The translations under genes were made by a program, and so were the position numbers. 64,000 nucleotides of DNA, from NCBI GenBank assembly GCA_029721515.1, contig CM056559.1, positions 2,233,001 to 2,297,000 on the forward strand, in the 5' to 3' direction. Origin of the DNA: Synanceia verrucosa. Lineage: Eukaryota; Chordata; Actinopteri; Perciformes; Synanceiidae. Below, in pieces: positions 1-14,200 of the stretch; within the stretch, counting starts at the first letter, position 1, and each line of letters begins with the position of its first letter. Below the pieces are notes generated by a model, which had not been told where the DNA came from, did no database searches, and was given only the letters and a program-made list of their open reading frames with translations.

Positions 1-3000
1 TTTTTGACTTTTTCGACATACTATAGTATGACTTTTTTTGTCAAAAATTTCACATCTACAAAAAATGGCCTTTTCACCACTTTTGAAAACATAAATTGCC
101 ATAAATTCATTCAACATACCATTATAAGGCATTCTGAGTGATTTTTATGACATCTTATGACGTGACATTTTTTGACTTTTTCGACATACTATAGTATGAC
201 TTTTTTTCTAAAAAATTTCACATCCAACAAAATTGGCCTTTTCACCACTTTTGAAAACATAAATTGCCATAAATTCATTCAACATACCATTATAAGGCAT
301 TTTGAGTGATTTTTATGACATCTTATGACGTGACATTTTTTGACATACTATAGTATGACTTTTTTACACAAAAATTTGACATCCTAAAAAATGTCTTTTT
401 CACCACTTTTAAAAACATAAATTGCCATAAATTCATTCAACATACCATTATGAGGCATTTTGAGTGATTTTTATGACATCTTATGACGTGACATTTTTTT
501 ACATTTTCGACATACTATAATATGACTTTTTTTGTCAAAAATTTGACATCCTAAAAAATGTCCTTTTCACCACTTTTAAAAACATAAATTGCCATAAATT
601 CATTCAACATACTATTATAAGGCATTTTGAGTGATTTTTATGACATCTTATGACATGACATTTTTATACATTTTCGACATACTATAGTATGACTTTTTTT
701 AAAATTTGACATCCTAAAAATGTCCTTTTCACCACTTTTTAAAATATGAATTACCATGAATTCATTCAACATACCATTATAAGGCATTTTGAGTGATTTT
801 ATGACATCTTATGACGTGACATTTTATACATTTTCGACATACTATAGTATGACTTTTTTGTCAAAAATTTGACATCCTAAAAATGTCCTTTTCACCACTT
901 TTTAAAACATAAATTGCCATAAATTCATTCAACATACTATTATAAGGCATTTTGAGTGATTTTTATGACATCTTATGACGTGACATTTTTTGACTTTTTC
1001 GACATACTATAGTATGACTTTTTTTGTCAAAAATTTGACATCCTAAAAAATGTCCTTTTCACCAATTTTCAAAAACATAAATTGCCATAAATTCATTCAA
1101 CATACCATTATAAGGTATTTTGAGTGATTTTTATGACCTCTTATGACGTGACATTTTTTGACTTTTTCGACATACTATAGCATGACTTTTTTTGTCAAAA
1201 ATTTGACATCCTAAAAAATGTCCTTTTCACTACTTTTAAAAACATAAATTGCCATAAATTAATTCAACATACCATTATAAGGCATTTTGAGTGATTTTTA
1301 TGACATCTTATGACGTGACATTTTTTGACTTTTTCGACATACTATAGTATGACTTTTTTTGAAAAATTTGACATCCTAAAAAATGTCCTTTTCACCATTT
1401 TTGAAAACATAAATTGCCATAAATTCATTCAACATACCATTATGAGGCATTTTGAGTGATTTTTATGACATCTTATGACGTGACATTTTTTGACTTTTTC
1501 GACATACTATAGTATGACTTTTGTTGTCAAAATTTGATATCCTAAAAAATGTCCTTTTCACCACTTTTAAAAACATAAATTGCCATAAATTCATTCAACA
1601 TACCATTATAAGGCATTTTGAGTGATTTTTATGACATCTTATGACATGACATTTTTTGACTTTTTTGACATACTATAGTATGACTTTTTTTTAAAAATTT
1701 GACATCCTAAAAAATGTCCTTTTCACCACTTTTAAAAACATAAATTGCCATAAATTCATTCAACATACCATTATAAGGCATTTTGAGTGATTTTTATGAC
1801 ATCTTATGACGTGACATTTTTATACATTTTCGACATACTATAGTATGACTTTTTTTGTCAAAAATTTGACATCCTAAAAAATGTCCTTTTCACCACGTTT
1901 TATGACATGACTTACCATGAATTTATTCAAAAAACCATTATAAGGCATTCTGAGTGATTTTTATGACATCTTACCACGTGACATTTTTTGACTTTTTCGA
2001 CATACTATAGTATGACTTTTTTTTTTAAAATTTGACATCCTAAAAAATGTCCTTTTCACCACTTTTAAAAACATAAATTGCCATAAATTCATTCAACATA
2101 CTATTATAAGGCATTTTGAGTGATTTTTATGACATCTTATGACATGACATTTTTTGACTTTTTCGACATACTATAGTATGACTTTTTTTTAAAAATTTGA
2201 TATCCTAAAAAATGTCCTTTTCACCACTTTTAAAAACATAAATTGCCATAAATTCATTCAACGTACCATTATAAGGCATTTTGAGTGGTTTTTATGACAT
2301 CTTATGACGTGACATTTTTTTACATTTTCGACATACTATAGTATGACTTTTGTTGTCAAAAATTTGATATCCTAAAAAATGTCCTTTTCACCACTTTTAA
2401 AAACATAAATTGCCATAAATTCATTCAACATACCATTATAAGGCATTTTGAGTGATTTTTATGACATCTTATGACATGACATTTTTTGACTTTTTTGACA
2501 TACTATAGTATGACTTTTTTTAAAAAATTTGACATCCTAAAAAATGTCCTTTTCACCACGTTTTATGACATGACTTACCATGAATTCATTCAAAAAACCA
2601 TTATAAGGCATTCTGAGTGATTTTTATGACATCTTATGACATGACATTTTGACATTTTCGACATACTATAGTATGACTTTTTTTGTCAAAAATTTGACAT
2701 CCTAAAAGTGTCCTTTTCACCACTTTTAAAAACATAAATTGCCATAAATTCATTCAAAAAACCATTATAAGGCATTTTGAGTGATTTTATGACATCTTAT
2801 GACGTGACATTTTTTGACTTTTTTGACATACTATAGTATGACTTTTTTTTTTTAAATTTGACATCCTAAAAAATGTCCTTTTCACCACTTTTAAAAACAT
2901 AAATTGCCATAAATTCATTCAACATACTATTATAAGGCATTTTGAGTGATTTTTATGACATCTTATGACATGACATTTTTTGACTTTTTCGACATACTAT

Positions 3001-6000
3001 AGTATGACTTTTTTTTAAAAATTTGACATCCTAAAAAATGTCCTTTTCACCACTTTTAAAAACATAAATTGCCATAAATTCATTCAACATACCATTATGA
3101 GGCATTTTGAGTGATTTTTATGACATCTTATGACGTGACATTTTTTGACTTTTTCGACATACTATAGTATGTCTTTTTTTGTCAAAAATTTGACATCCTA
3201 AAAAATGTCCTTTTCACCACTTTTAAAAACATAAATTGCCATAAATTCATTCAACATACCATTATGAGGCATTTTGAGTGATTTTTATGACATCTTATGA
3301 CGTGACATTTTTATACATTTTCGACATACTATAGTATGACTTTTTTTGTCAAAAATTTGACATCCTAAAAAATGTCCTTTTCACCACTTTTAAAAACATA
3401 AATTGCCATAAATTCATTCAACATACTATTATAAGGCATTTTGAGTGATTTTTATGACATCTTATGACGTGACATTTTTTGACATAAAATAGTATGGCTT
3501 TTTTTTTAAAATTTGACATCCTAAAAAATGTCCTTTTCACCACTTTTGAAAACATAAATTGCCATAAATTCATTCAACATACTATTATAAGGCATTTTGA
3601 GTGATTTTTATGACATCTTATGACATGACATTTTTTGACTTTTTCGACATACTATAGTATGACTTTTTTAAAAAAATTTGACATCCTAAAAAATGTCCTT
3701 TTCACCACTTTTAAAAACATAAATTGCCATAAATTCATTCAACATACCATTATGAGGCATTTTGAGTGATTTTTATGACATCTTATGACGTGACATTTTT
3801 ATACATTTTCGACATACTATAGTATGACTTTTTTTGTCAAAAATTTGACATCCTAAAAAATGTCCTTTTCACCACTTTTGAAAACATAAATTGCCATAAA
3901 TTCATTCAACATATTTTGAGTGATTTTTATGACATCTTATGACGTGACATTTTTTGACATACTATAGTATGACTTTTTTTTTAAAAATTTGACATCCTAA
4001 AAAATGTCCTTTTCACCACGTTTTATGACATGACTTACCATGAATTTATTCAAAAAAACATTATAAGGCATTCTGAGTGATTTTTATGACATCTTACCAC
4101 GTGACATTTTTTGACTTTTTCGACATACTATAGTATGACTTTTTTTTTAAAATTTGACATCCTAAAAAATGTCCTTTTCACCACTTTTAAAAACATAAAT
4201 TGCCATAAATTCATTCAACATACTATTATAAGGCATTTTGAGTGATTTTTATGACATCTTATGACATGACATTTTTTGACTTTTTCGACATACTATAGTA
4301 TGACTTTTTTTAAAAAAATTTGACATCCTAAAAAATGTCCTTTTCACCACTTTTGAAAACATAAATTGCCATAAATTCATTCAACATACCATTATGAGGC
4401 ATTTTGAGTGATTTTTATGACATCTTATGACGTGACATTTTTATACATTTTCGACATACTATAGTATGACTTTTTTTGTCAAAAATTTGACATCCTAAAA
4501 AATGTCCTTTTCACCACTTTTGAAAACATAAATTGCCATAAATTCATTCAACATACCATTATAAGGCATTCTGAGTGATTTTTATGACATCTTATGACGT
4601 GACATTTTTTGACTTTTTCGACATACTGTAGTATGACTTTTTTTAAAAAAAATTTGACATCCTACAAAATTGGCCTTTTCACCACTTTTGAAAACATAAA
4701 TTGCCATAAATTCATTCAACATACCATTATAAGGCATTTTGAGTGATTTTTATGACATCTTATGACGTGACATTTTTTTGACGTTTTCGACATACTATAG
4801 TATGTCTTTTTTTGTCAAAAATTTGACATCCTAAAAAATGTCTTTTTCACCACTTTTAAAAACATAAATTGCCATAAATTCATTCAACATACCATTATAA
4901 GGCATTTTGAGTGATTTTCATGACATCTTATGACATGACATTTTTTTACATTTTCGACATACTATAATATGACTTTTTTTGTCAAAAATTTGACATCCTA
5001 AAAAATGTCCTTTTCACCACTTTTAAAAACATAAATTGCCATAAATTCATTCAACATACTATTATAAGGCATTTTGAGTGATTTTTATGACATCTTATGA
5101 CATGACATTTTTATACATTTTCGACATACTATAGTATGACTTTTTTTCCAAAAATTTGACATCCTAAAAAATTGCCTTTTCACCACGTTTTATGATATGA
5201 CTTACCATGAATTCATTCAACATACCATTATAAGGCATTTTGAGTGATTTTATGACATCTTATGACGTGACATTTTTTTGACTTTTTCGACATACTATAG
5301 TATGACTTTTTTTTTTGTCAAAAATTTGACATCCTAAAAAAATTGCCTTTTCACCACTTTTTAAAACATAAATTGCCATAAATTCATTCAACATACTATT
5401 ATAAGGCATTTTGAGTGATTTTTATGACATCTTATGACGTGACATTTTTTGACTTTTTCGACATACTATAGTATGACTTTTTTTGTCAAAAATTTGACAT
5501 CCTAAAAAATGTCCTTTTCACCATGTTTTACAACATAACTTTCCACGAATTCATTCAACATACCATTATAAGGCATTTTGAGTGATTTTTATGACATTAC
5601 ATTTTTTGACTTTTTCGACATACTATAGTATGACTTTTTTCTCCAAAAACTTGATATCCTAAAAAATGGCCTTTTCACCACTTTTTAAAAACAGAAATTG
5701 CCATGAATTCATTCAATATACTATTATAAGGCATTTTGAGTGATTTTTATGACATCTTATGACATGACATTTTTTTACTTTTTCGACATACTATAGTATG
5801 ACTTTTTTTGTCAAAAACTTGACATCCTAAAAATGGCCTTTTCACCACTTTTTAAAAACAGAAATTGCCATAAATGCATTCAACATACCATTATAAGGTA
5901 TTTTGAGTGATTTTTATGACATCTTATGACGTGACATTTTTTGACTTTTTCGACATACTATAGTATGACTTTTTTTGTCAAAAATTTGACATCCTAAAAA

Positions 6001-6820
6001 ATGTCCTTTTCACTACTTTTAAAAACATAAATTGCCATAAATTAATTCAACATACCATTATAAGGCATTCTGAGTAATTTTTATGACATCTTATGACATG
6101 ACATTTTTTTACTTTTTCGACATACTATAGTATGACTTTTTTTTCCAAAAATTTGACATCCTAAAAAATGGCTTTTTCACCACTTTTTAAAATATGAATT
6201 ACCATTAATTCATTCAACATACTATCATGAGGCATTTTGAGCAATTTTGAGGCCATTTTACGACGTGACTTTATTTTGACTTTTTCAACATACTATAGTA
6301 TGACTTTTTTTTCCAAAAATTTGATATCCTAAAAAATTGCCTTTTCACCATGTTTTACAACATAACTTTCCACGAATTCATTCAACATACCATTATAAGG
6401 CATTTTGAGTGATTTTTATGACATTACATTTTTTTTGACTTTTTCGACATACTATAGTATGACTTTTTTCTCCAAAAACTTGATATCCTAAAAAATGGCC
6501 TTTTCACCACTTTTTAAAAACAGAAATTGCCATGAATTCATTCAATATACTATTATAAGGCATTTTGAGTGATTTTTATGACATCTTATGACATGACATT
6601 TTTTTACTTTTTCGACATACTATAGTATGACTTTTTTTGTCAAAAACTTGACATCCTAAAAATGGCCTTTTCACCACTTTTTAAAAACAGAAATTGCCAT
6701 AAATGTATTCAATATACTATTATAAGGCATTTTGGGTGATTTTTATGACATCTTACCACGTGACACTTTTTTGACATACTATATTATGACTCATTTTCTA
6801 AAAATTTGACATCCTAAATT
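1..6820 (+). repeat. Satellite array 1, about 165-bp unit with a 14-bp palindrome
   Basis: Head-to-tail tandem repeat starting before the window. Spacings between successive palindromes were 168, 159, 167, 166, 161 and 165 bp in the first units, so about 41 units are present by division. Each unit has a T-rich stretch, TTTTTGAC, the palindrome CATACTATAGTATG, GTCAAAAA, then tracts containing CACCACTTTT, ATTCATTCAACATAC and GGCATTTTGAGTGA. TTTTTGAC and GTCAAAAA are reverse complements flanking the palindrome, so each unit carries a nested dyad of about 45 bp. Units differ by scattered substitutions and short indels. No open frame longer than 60 codons occurs. A variant with CACCACGTTTTATGACATG recurs at about 1,891, 2,554 and 4,014. 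Confidence 0.97.
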
Positions 6821-7260
6821 TCAAGAACAGTGGTGAAAAACAATATTTTTAGGACGTCAAAATCTGGAAAATCGTCATACTATAGTATGTCAGAAAGTTT
6901 AAAAAATATATAATGACGTAAAATGTCACAAAATTACTCTAAATGTGTTTTTATCTGATGTTGAATCAATTTATGGTAATTTATCTTGAGAAATAAATTT
7001 CATAGGATATAATTTTTGTTTTTAAAAAATGGTCACACTCTGCAAAGTATGCTGTAAAATGTCCTCAAATGCCTTATCATAGTATGTTGAATGAATTAAT
7101 GGTATATTGTGTTTAAAAAACAACTACAGTACATTGAAAAAAAGTAAAAAAAAAAAAAAAAAGAAAGAAAGTTATCAAAAATCCTTATCATATTGTTATT
7201 CATGAATTCATGCTGTAATATTTGGAAAAATGTCAAAATGTAGTAGTATAATATGTCAAA
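6820..7260 (-). repeat. Diverged satellite units at the turnaround
   Basis: Orientation flips here. Up to about 6,820 the units read TTTGACATCCTAAA; from about 6,835 the reverse-complement motifs appear in order: GTGGTGAAAAAC, TTTTTAGGACGTCAAAA, CATACTATAGTATG and GATGTTGAATCAATTTATGG. Units are more diverged than in either main array, as expected at an old array edge. The palindrome near 6,876 is still perfect. The stretch also contains an oligo-A run near 7,145. Confidence 0.75.
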
Positions 7261-7334
7261 AAAGTTTTTTTTTTTTAAAATACACAACAAATGCAGTCTT
7301 TTTACAGTATATTTTATGATTTCATGGCATATCA

Positions 7335-7815
7335 TTGGGCTCATCTCTTGAGATGAATCTGCCCACAGGGTGGAGATTGACCATCTCAGAACAACTCAGA
7401 GCTCAACCCCCTAAAGACAGCGGAGATGACGATGGACTTCAGGAAGAACTCACCTCCACCTGTCTCCATCACTCTGTGTGGCTCTCCAGTCAACTCTGTG
7501 GAGTCTTTCTGCTTCCTGGGCTCCATCATCACCCAGGACCTCAAGTGGGAGCCGAACATCAGCTCCATAAGAGAAAAAAAAGCCCAGCAGATGTACTTGC
7601 TGTGGCAGCTGTGGCACCACATCATCCGAGTTTTTGCATTCATATTTATTCTTAGTCACTTTATCTTCGGTTCTGATCTCTGCATGACATTTACATTTTC
7701 ATATGTATATATGTTTATGTTTACATGATTATATGTCAATATGTCATGCACCAAGTCAAATTCCTTGTTTTTGCAAACTTACTTGGCGATAATCTTGTTT
7801 CTGATTCTGATTATG
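7335..7815 (+). mobile_element. Truncated LINE fragment (L2/CR1-like) with reverse transcriptase C-terminal segment
   Basis: From the ATG at 7,426 one frame reads DFRKNSPPPV, then VESFCFLGSIITQDLKW and IREKKAQQMY. This is the signature after the catalytic core of fish L2/CR1-like reverse transcriptases (DFRK, then F-x-F/Y-LGS-x-I, then KKAQQR-x-Y). The same frame can be followed upstream as ELNPLKTAEM. Homology stops near 7,660. A stretch resembling a LINE 3' end, CTTGGCGATAATC followed by TCTGATTCTGATT, occurs at about 7,782-7,815, so the copy seems 5'-truncated and internally deleted. It sits between the two satellite arrays. The exact clade is inferred from motif memory. Confidence 0.7.
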
Positions 7816-8200
7816 TTGGGAAAAAAAATGTAAAATCGCCATTTCATAGCATATGTTTACATAATGTCATGTACTAAAATGTAAAAAAAAAAAGTATTTA
7901 AAAGCATTATTACAGCAACTTGAATGACGACATGCTCATGTAACTATTTTTGCATGACTCAATAGAGAAGGTAATCACAGTAAAAGTATTCATGAATAAA
8001 AGGTCCTTGATTAGCAAGAATAACATAACACATGAATGTTGATGTGAGAGACAACAACCAAAATCACACTGAATGAGGAGTGAACAATATCTTTATTTTA
8101 AAAACAAATACAAGGCACCTGCTCGGAGGATTACCAAATAATGACATGAACAATATTTATTCAACAATATCATGAATAAACAGCATAAAAAGTGCTCAAA
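7816..8200. other. Unassigned AT-rich stretch between LINE fragment and array 2
   Basis: No gene is seen. It contains oligo-A tracts and loose matches to satellite motifs, plus about 130 bp (8,040-8,170) that resembles neither array, including GGCACCTGCTCGGAGGATTA. This could be the remains of another insertion. Confidence 0.4.
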
Positions 8201-11200
8201 ATGTCTTTTAACGTATGTTGAATGAATTCCTGGTAATTTATTTTGAAAAAGATGTTGAAAAATCCATTTCAGAGGATGTCTAAAATTTAAAAAAAATGGT
8301 CATACTATAGCATGTCGAAAAAGTCAAAAAATGTCATGTTGTAAAAAGTGATAAAAAGTACTGAAAATTACTATTTAATGGATGTTGAATGAACACATGG
8401 TAATTTATCTTGAAAAGAAGTGGTATAAAAGCAATTTCATCGGGTGTCAAAAATTGAAAAAATGGTCATACCATAGCATGTCGAAAAAGTCAAAAAATGT
8501 CACATGGTAAAATGTCATAAAAAGTACTCAAAATATCTTTTTAATATATGTTGAATGAAAACACGGTAATTTATTTTGAAAAGAAGTGGTAAAAAAGGTT
8601 TTTTCATTGGATGTCAAAAAATTGAAAAAAAAACCCCAAAACGGTCATACTATAGCATGTCGAAAAAGTCAAAAAAAATGTCATGTTATAAAAAGTGATG
8701 AAAACTACTGAAAATTACTTTTTAATGTATGTTGAATGAACACATGGTAATTTATCTTGAAAAGAAGTGGTATAAAAGCAATTTCATCGGGTGTCAAAAA
8801 TTGATAAAATGGTCATACCATAGCATGTCGAAAAAGTCAAAAAATGTCATGTCGTAACGTCATAAAAAGTGCTCAAAATGTCTTTTTAATGTATGTTGAA
8901 TGAATAAATGGTAATATATTTTGAACAGAAGTTGTGAAAAAGCAATTTCATCGGGGTGGCAAAAATTGAAAAAATGGTCATACTATAGCATGTGGAAAAA
9001 GTCAAAAAATGTCATGTTGTAAAAAGTGATAAAAAGTACTCAAAATGACTTTTTAATGTATGTTGAATGAATACACGGTAATTTATTTTAAAAAGAAGCG
9101 GTAAAAAAAAGGCTTTTTCATTGGACGTCAAAAATTTTTTTAAAAAATGGTCATACTATAGCATGTCGAAAAAGTCAAAAAATGTCACATGGTAAAATGT
9201 CATAAAAAGTACTCGAAATATCTTTTTAACGTATTTTGAATGAATTCGTGGTAATTTATTTTGAAAAAAATGTTGAAAAATCCATTTCATATGATGTCTA
9301 AAATTTCCAAAAATGGTAATACTATAGCATGTCGAAAAAATAAAAAATTGTCACGTTGTAAAATGTCATAAAAAGTGTTCAATATGTCTTTTTAATGTAT
9401 GTTGAATGAATTTGTGGTAATTTATTTTGAAAAAGATGTTGAAAAAATCCATTTGATACAATGTCTAAAATTCCAAAAAATGGTCACACTATAGCATGTC
9501 GAAAAAGTCAAAAAATGTCATGTTGTAAAAAGTGATAAAAAGTACTCAAAATGACTTTTTAATGTATGTTGAATGAATAAATGGTAATATATTTTGAACA
9601 GAGGTTGTGAAAAAGCAATTTCATCGGGGTGTCAAAAATTGAAAAAATGGTCATACTATAGCATGTCGAAAAAGTCAAAAAATGTCATGTTGTAAAAAGT
9701 GATAAAAAGTACTCAAAATGACTTTTTAATGTATGTTGAATGAATACAAGGTAATTTATTTTAAAAAGAAGCGGTAAAAAAAAGGCTTTTTCATTGGACG
9801 TCAAAAATTTTTTAAAAAAATGGTCATACTATAGCATGTCGAAAAAGTCAAAAAATGTCACATGGTAAAATGTCATAAAAAGTACTCGAAATATCTTTTT
9901 AACGTATTTTGAATGAATTCGTGGTAATTTATTTTGAAAAAAATGTTGAAAAATCCATTTCATATGATGTCTAAAATTTCCAAAAATGGTAATACTACAG
10001 CATGTCGAAAAAATAAAAAATTGTCACGTTGTAAAATGTCATAAAAAGTGTTCAATATGTCTTTTTAATGTATGTTGAATGAATTCGTGGTAATTTATTT
10101 TGAAAAAGATGTTGAAAAAATCCATTTGATACAATGTCTAAAATTCCAAAAAATGGTCATACTATAGCATGTCGAAAAAGTCAAAAAATGTCATGTTGTA
10201 AAAAGTGATAAAAAGTACTCAAAATGACTTTTTAATGTATGTTGAATGAATAAATGGTAATATATTTTGAACAGAGGTTGTGAAAAAGCAATTTCATCGG
10301 GGTGTCAAAAATTGAAAAAATGGTCATACTATAGCATGTCGAAAAAGTCAAAAAATGTCATGTTGTAAAAAGTGATAAAAAGTACTCAAAATGTCTTTTT
10401 AATGTATGTTGAATGAACAGAGGTTGTGAAAAAGCAATTTCATCAGGGTGTCAAAAATTGAAAAAATGGTCATACTATAGCATGTCGAAAAAGTAAAAAA
10501 ATGTCATGTTGTAAAAAGTGATAAAAAGTACTCAAAATGACTTTTTAATGTATGTTGAATGAATACAAGGTAATTTATTTTAAAAAGAAGCGGTAAAAAA
10601 AAGGCTTTTTCATTGGACGTCAAAAATTTTTTTAAAAAATGGTCATACTATAGCATGTCGAAAAAGTCAAAAAATGTCACATGGTAAAATGTCATAAAAA
10701 GTACTCGAAATATCTTTTTAACGTATTTTGAATGAATTCGTGGTAATTTATTTTGAAAAAGATGTTGAAAAAATTAATTTCATACAATGTCTAAAATTTC
10801 AAAAAATGGTCATACTATAGCATGTCGAAAAAGTCAAACAATGTCATGTTGTAAAAAGTGATAAAAAGTACTCAAAATGACTTTTTAATGTATGTTGAAT
10901 GAATACAAGGTAATTTATTTTAAAAAGAAGCGGTAAAAAAAAGGCTTTTTCATTGGACGTCAAAAATTTTTTTAAAAAATGGTCATACTATAGCATGTCG
11001 AAAAAGTCAAAAAATGTCACATGGTAAAATGTCATAAAAAGTACTCGAAATATCTTTTTAACGTATTTTGAATGAATTCGTGGTAATTTATTTTGAAAAA
11101 GATGTTGAAAAAATTCATTTCATACAATGTCTAAAATTTCAAAAAATGGTCATACTATAGCATGTCGAAAAAGTCAAACAATGTCATGTTGTAAAAAGTG

Positions 11201-14200
11201 ATAAAAAGTACTCAAAATGACTTTTTAATGTATGTTGAATGAATAAATGGAAATTTATTTTGAACAGAAGTGGTGAAAAAGCAATTTCATTGGGTGTCAA
11301 AAACTTCAAAAAATTGTCATACTATAGCATGTCGAAAAAGTAAAAAAAATGTCATGTTGTAAAATGTAATAAAAAGTCCTTAAAATGTCTTTTTTAACAT
11401 ACGTTGAATGAATTCATGGTAATTTATTTTGTAAAAAAATGGTGACATATCAATTTCAGAGGATGTCTAAAATTTCAAAAAGTGGTCATATTATAGCATG
11501 TCGAAAAAGTAAAAAAATGTCACATTGTAAAATGTCATGAAAAGTGCTCAAAATGTCTTTTTAATGTATGTTGAATGGATAAATGGTAACATATTTTGAA
11601 CAGAGGTTGTGAAAAAGCAATTTCATCAGGGTGTCAAAAATTGAAAAAATGGTCATACTATAGCATGTCGAAAAAGTCAAAAAATGTCATGTTGTAAAAA
11701 GTGATAAAAAGTACTCAAAATGACTTTTTAACGTATGTTGAATGAATAAATGGTAATATATTTTGAACAGAAGTTGTGAAAAAGCAATTTCATCGGGGTG
11801 TCAAAAATTGAAAAAATGGTCATACCATAGCATGTCGAAAAAGTCCAAAAATGTCATGTTGTAAAAAGTACTCAAAATGACTTTTAATATATGTTGAATG
11901 AATACACAGTAATTTATTTTAAAAAGAAATGGTAAAAAAAGGCTTTTTCATTGGACGTCAAAAATTTTTTAACGTATTTTGAATTCGTGGTAATTTATTT
12001 TGAAAAAGATGTTGAAAAATCCATTTCATATGATGTCTAAAATTTCCAAAAATGGTCATACTATAGCATGTCGAAAAAGTAAAAAATTGTCACGTTGTAA
12101 AATGTCATAAAAAGTGTTCAAAATGTCTTTTTAATGTATGTTGAATGAATAAACGGTAATTTTTTTTGAAAAGAAGTGGTGAAAAAGCCATTTCATTGGG
12201 TGTCAAAAATTTAAAAAAATTGTCATACTATAGCATGTAGAAAAAGTCAAAAAATGTAATTTTGTAAAAAGTTATAAAAAGTATTCAAAATGTCTTTTTA
12301 ATGTATGTTGAATGAACAGAGGTTGTGAAAAAGCAATTTCATCAGGGTGTCAAAAATTGAAAAAATGGTCATACTATAGCATGTCGAAAAAGTAAAAAAA
12401 TGTCATGTTGTAAAAAGTGATAAAAAGTACTCAAAATGACTTTTTCATGTATGTTGAATGAATACACGGTAATTTATTTTAAAAAGAAGCGGTAAAAAAA
12501 AGGCTTTTTCATTGGACGTCAAAAATTTTTTAAAAAAATGGTCATACTATAGCATGTCGAAAAAGTCAAAAAATGTCACATGGTAAAATGTCATAAAAAG
12601 TACTCGAAATATCTTTTTAACGTATTTTGAATGAATTCGTGGTAATTTATTTTGAAAAAGATGTTGAAAAAATCCATTTCATACAATGTCTAAAATTTCA
12701 AAAAATGGTCATACTATAGCATGTCGAAAACGTCAAAAAATGTCATGTTGTAAAAAGTGATAAAAAGTACTCAAAATGACTTTTTAATGTATGTTGAATG
12801 AATAAATGGTAATTTATTTTGAACAGAAGTGGTGAAAAAGCAATTTCATTGGGTGTCAAAAACTTCAAAAAATTGTCATACTATAGCATGTCGAAAAAGT
12901 AAAAAAAATGTCATGTTGTAAAATGTAATAAAAAGTCCTTAAAATGTCTTTTTTAACATACGTTGAATGAATTCATGGTAATTTATTTTGTAAAAAAAAT
13001 GGTGACATATCCATTTCAGAGGATGTCTAAAATTTCAAAAAGTGGTCATATTGTAGCATGTCGAAAAAGTAAAAAAATGTCACATTGTAAAATGTCATGA
13101 AAAGTGCTCAAAATGTCTTTTTAATGTATGTTGAATGAATAAATGGTAATATATTTTGAACAGAGGTTGTGAAAAAGCAATTTCATCAGGGTGTCAAAAA
13201 TTGAAAAAAATGGTCATACTATAGCATGTCGAAAAAGTAAAAAAATGTCATGTTGTAAAAAGTGATAAAAAGTACTCAAAATGACTTTTTAATGTATGTT
13301 GAATGAATAAATGGTAATATATTTTGAACAGAAGTTGTGAAAAAGCAATTTCATCGGGGTGTCAAAAATTGAAAAAATGGTCATACCATAGCATGTCGAA
13401 AAAGTCCAAAAATGTCATGTTGTAAAAAGTACTCAAAATGACTTTTAATATATGTTGAATGAATACACAGTAATTTATTTTAAAAAGAAATGGTAAAAAA
13501 AGGCTTTTTCATTGGACGTCAAAAATTTTTTTACGTATTTTGAATTCGTGGTAATTTATTTTGAAAAAGATGTTGAAAAATCCATTTCATATGATGTCTA
13601 AAATTTCCAAAAATGGTCATACTATAGCATGTCGAAAAAGTAAAAAATTGTCACGTTGTAAAATGTCATAAAAAGTGTTCAAAATGTCTTTTTAATGTAT
13701 GTTGAATGAATAAACGGTAATTTTTTTTGAAAAGAAGTGGTGAAAAAGCCATTTCATTGGGTGTCAAAAATTTAAAAAAATTGTCATACTATAGCATGTA
13801 GAAAAAGTCAAAAAATGTAATTTTGTAAAAAGTTATAAAAAGTATTCAAAATGTCTTTTTAATGTATGTTGAATGAACAGAGGTTGTGAAAAAGCAATTT
13901 CATCAGGGTGTCAAAAATTGAAAAAATGGTCATACTATAGCATGTCGAAAAAGTCAAAAAATGTCATTTTGTAAAAAGTTATAAAAACTACTCAAAATGA
14001 CTTTTTAATGTATGTTGAATGAATAAATGGTAATATATTTTGAACAGAAGTGGTGAAAAAGCAATTTCATCGGGGTGTCAAAAATTTAAAAAATGGTCAT
14101 ACTATAGCATGTCGAAAAAGTCAAAAAATGTCATGTTGTAAAAAGTGATAAAAAGTACTCAAAATGACTTTTTCATGTATATTGAATGAATACACGGTAA

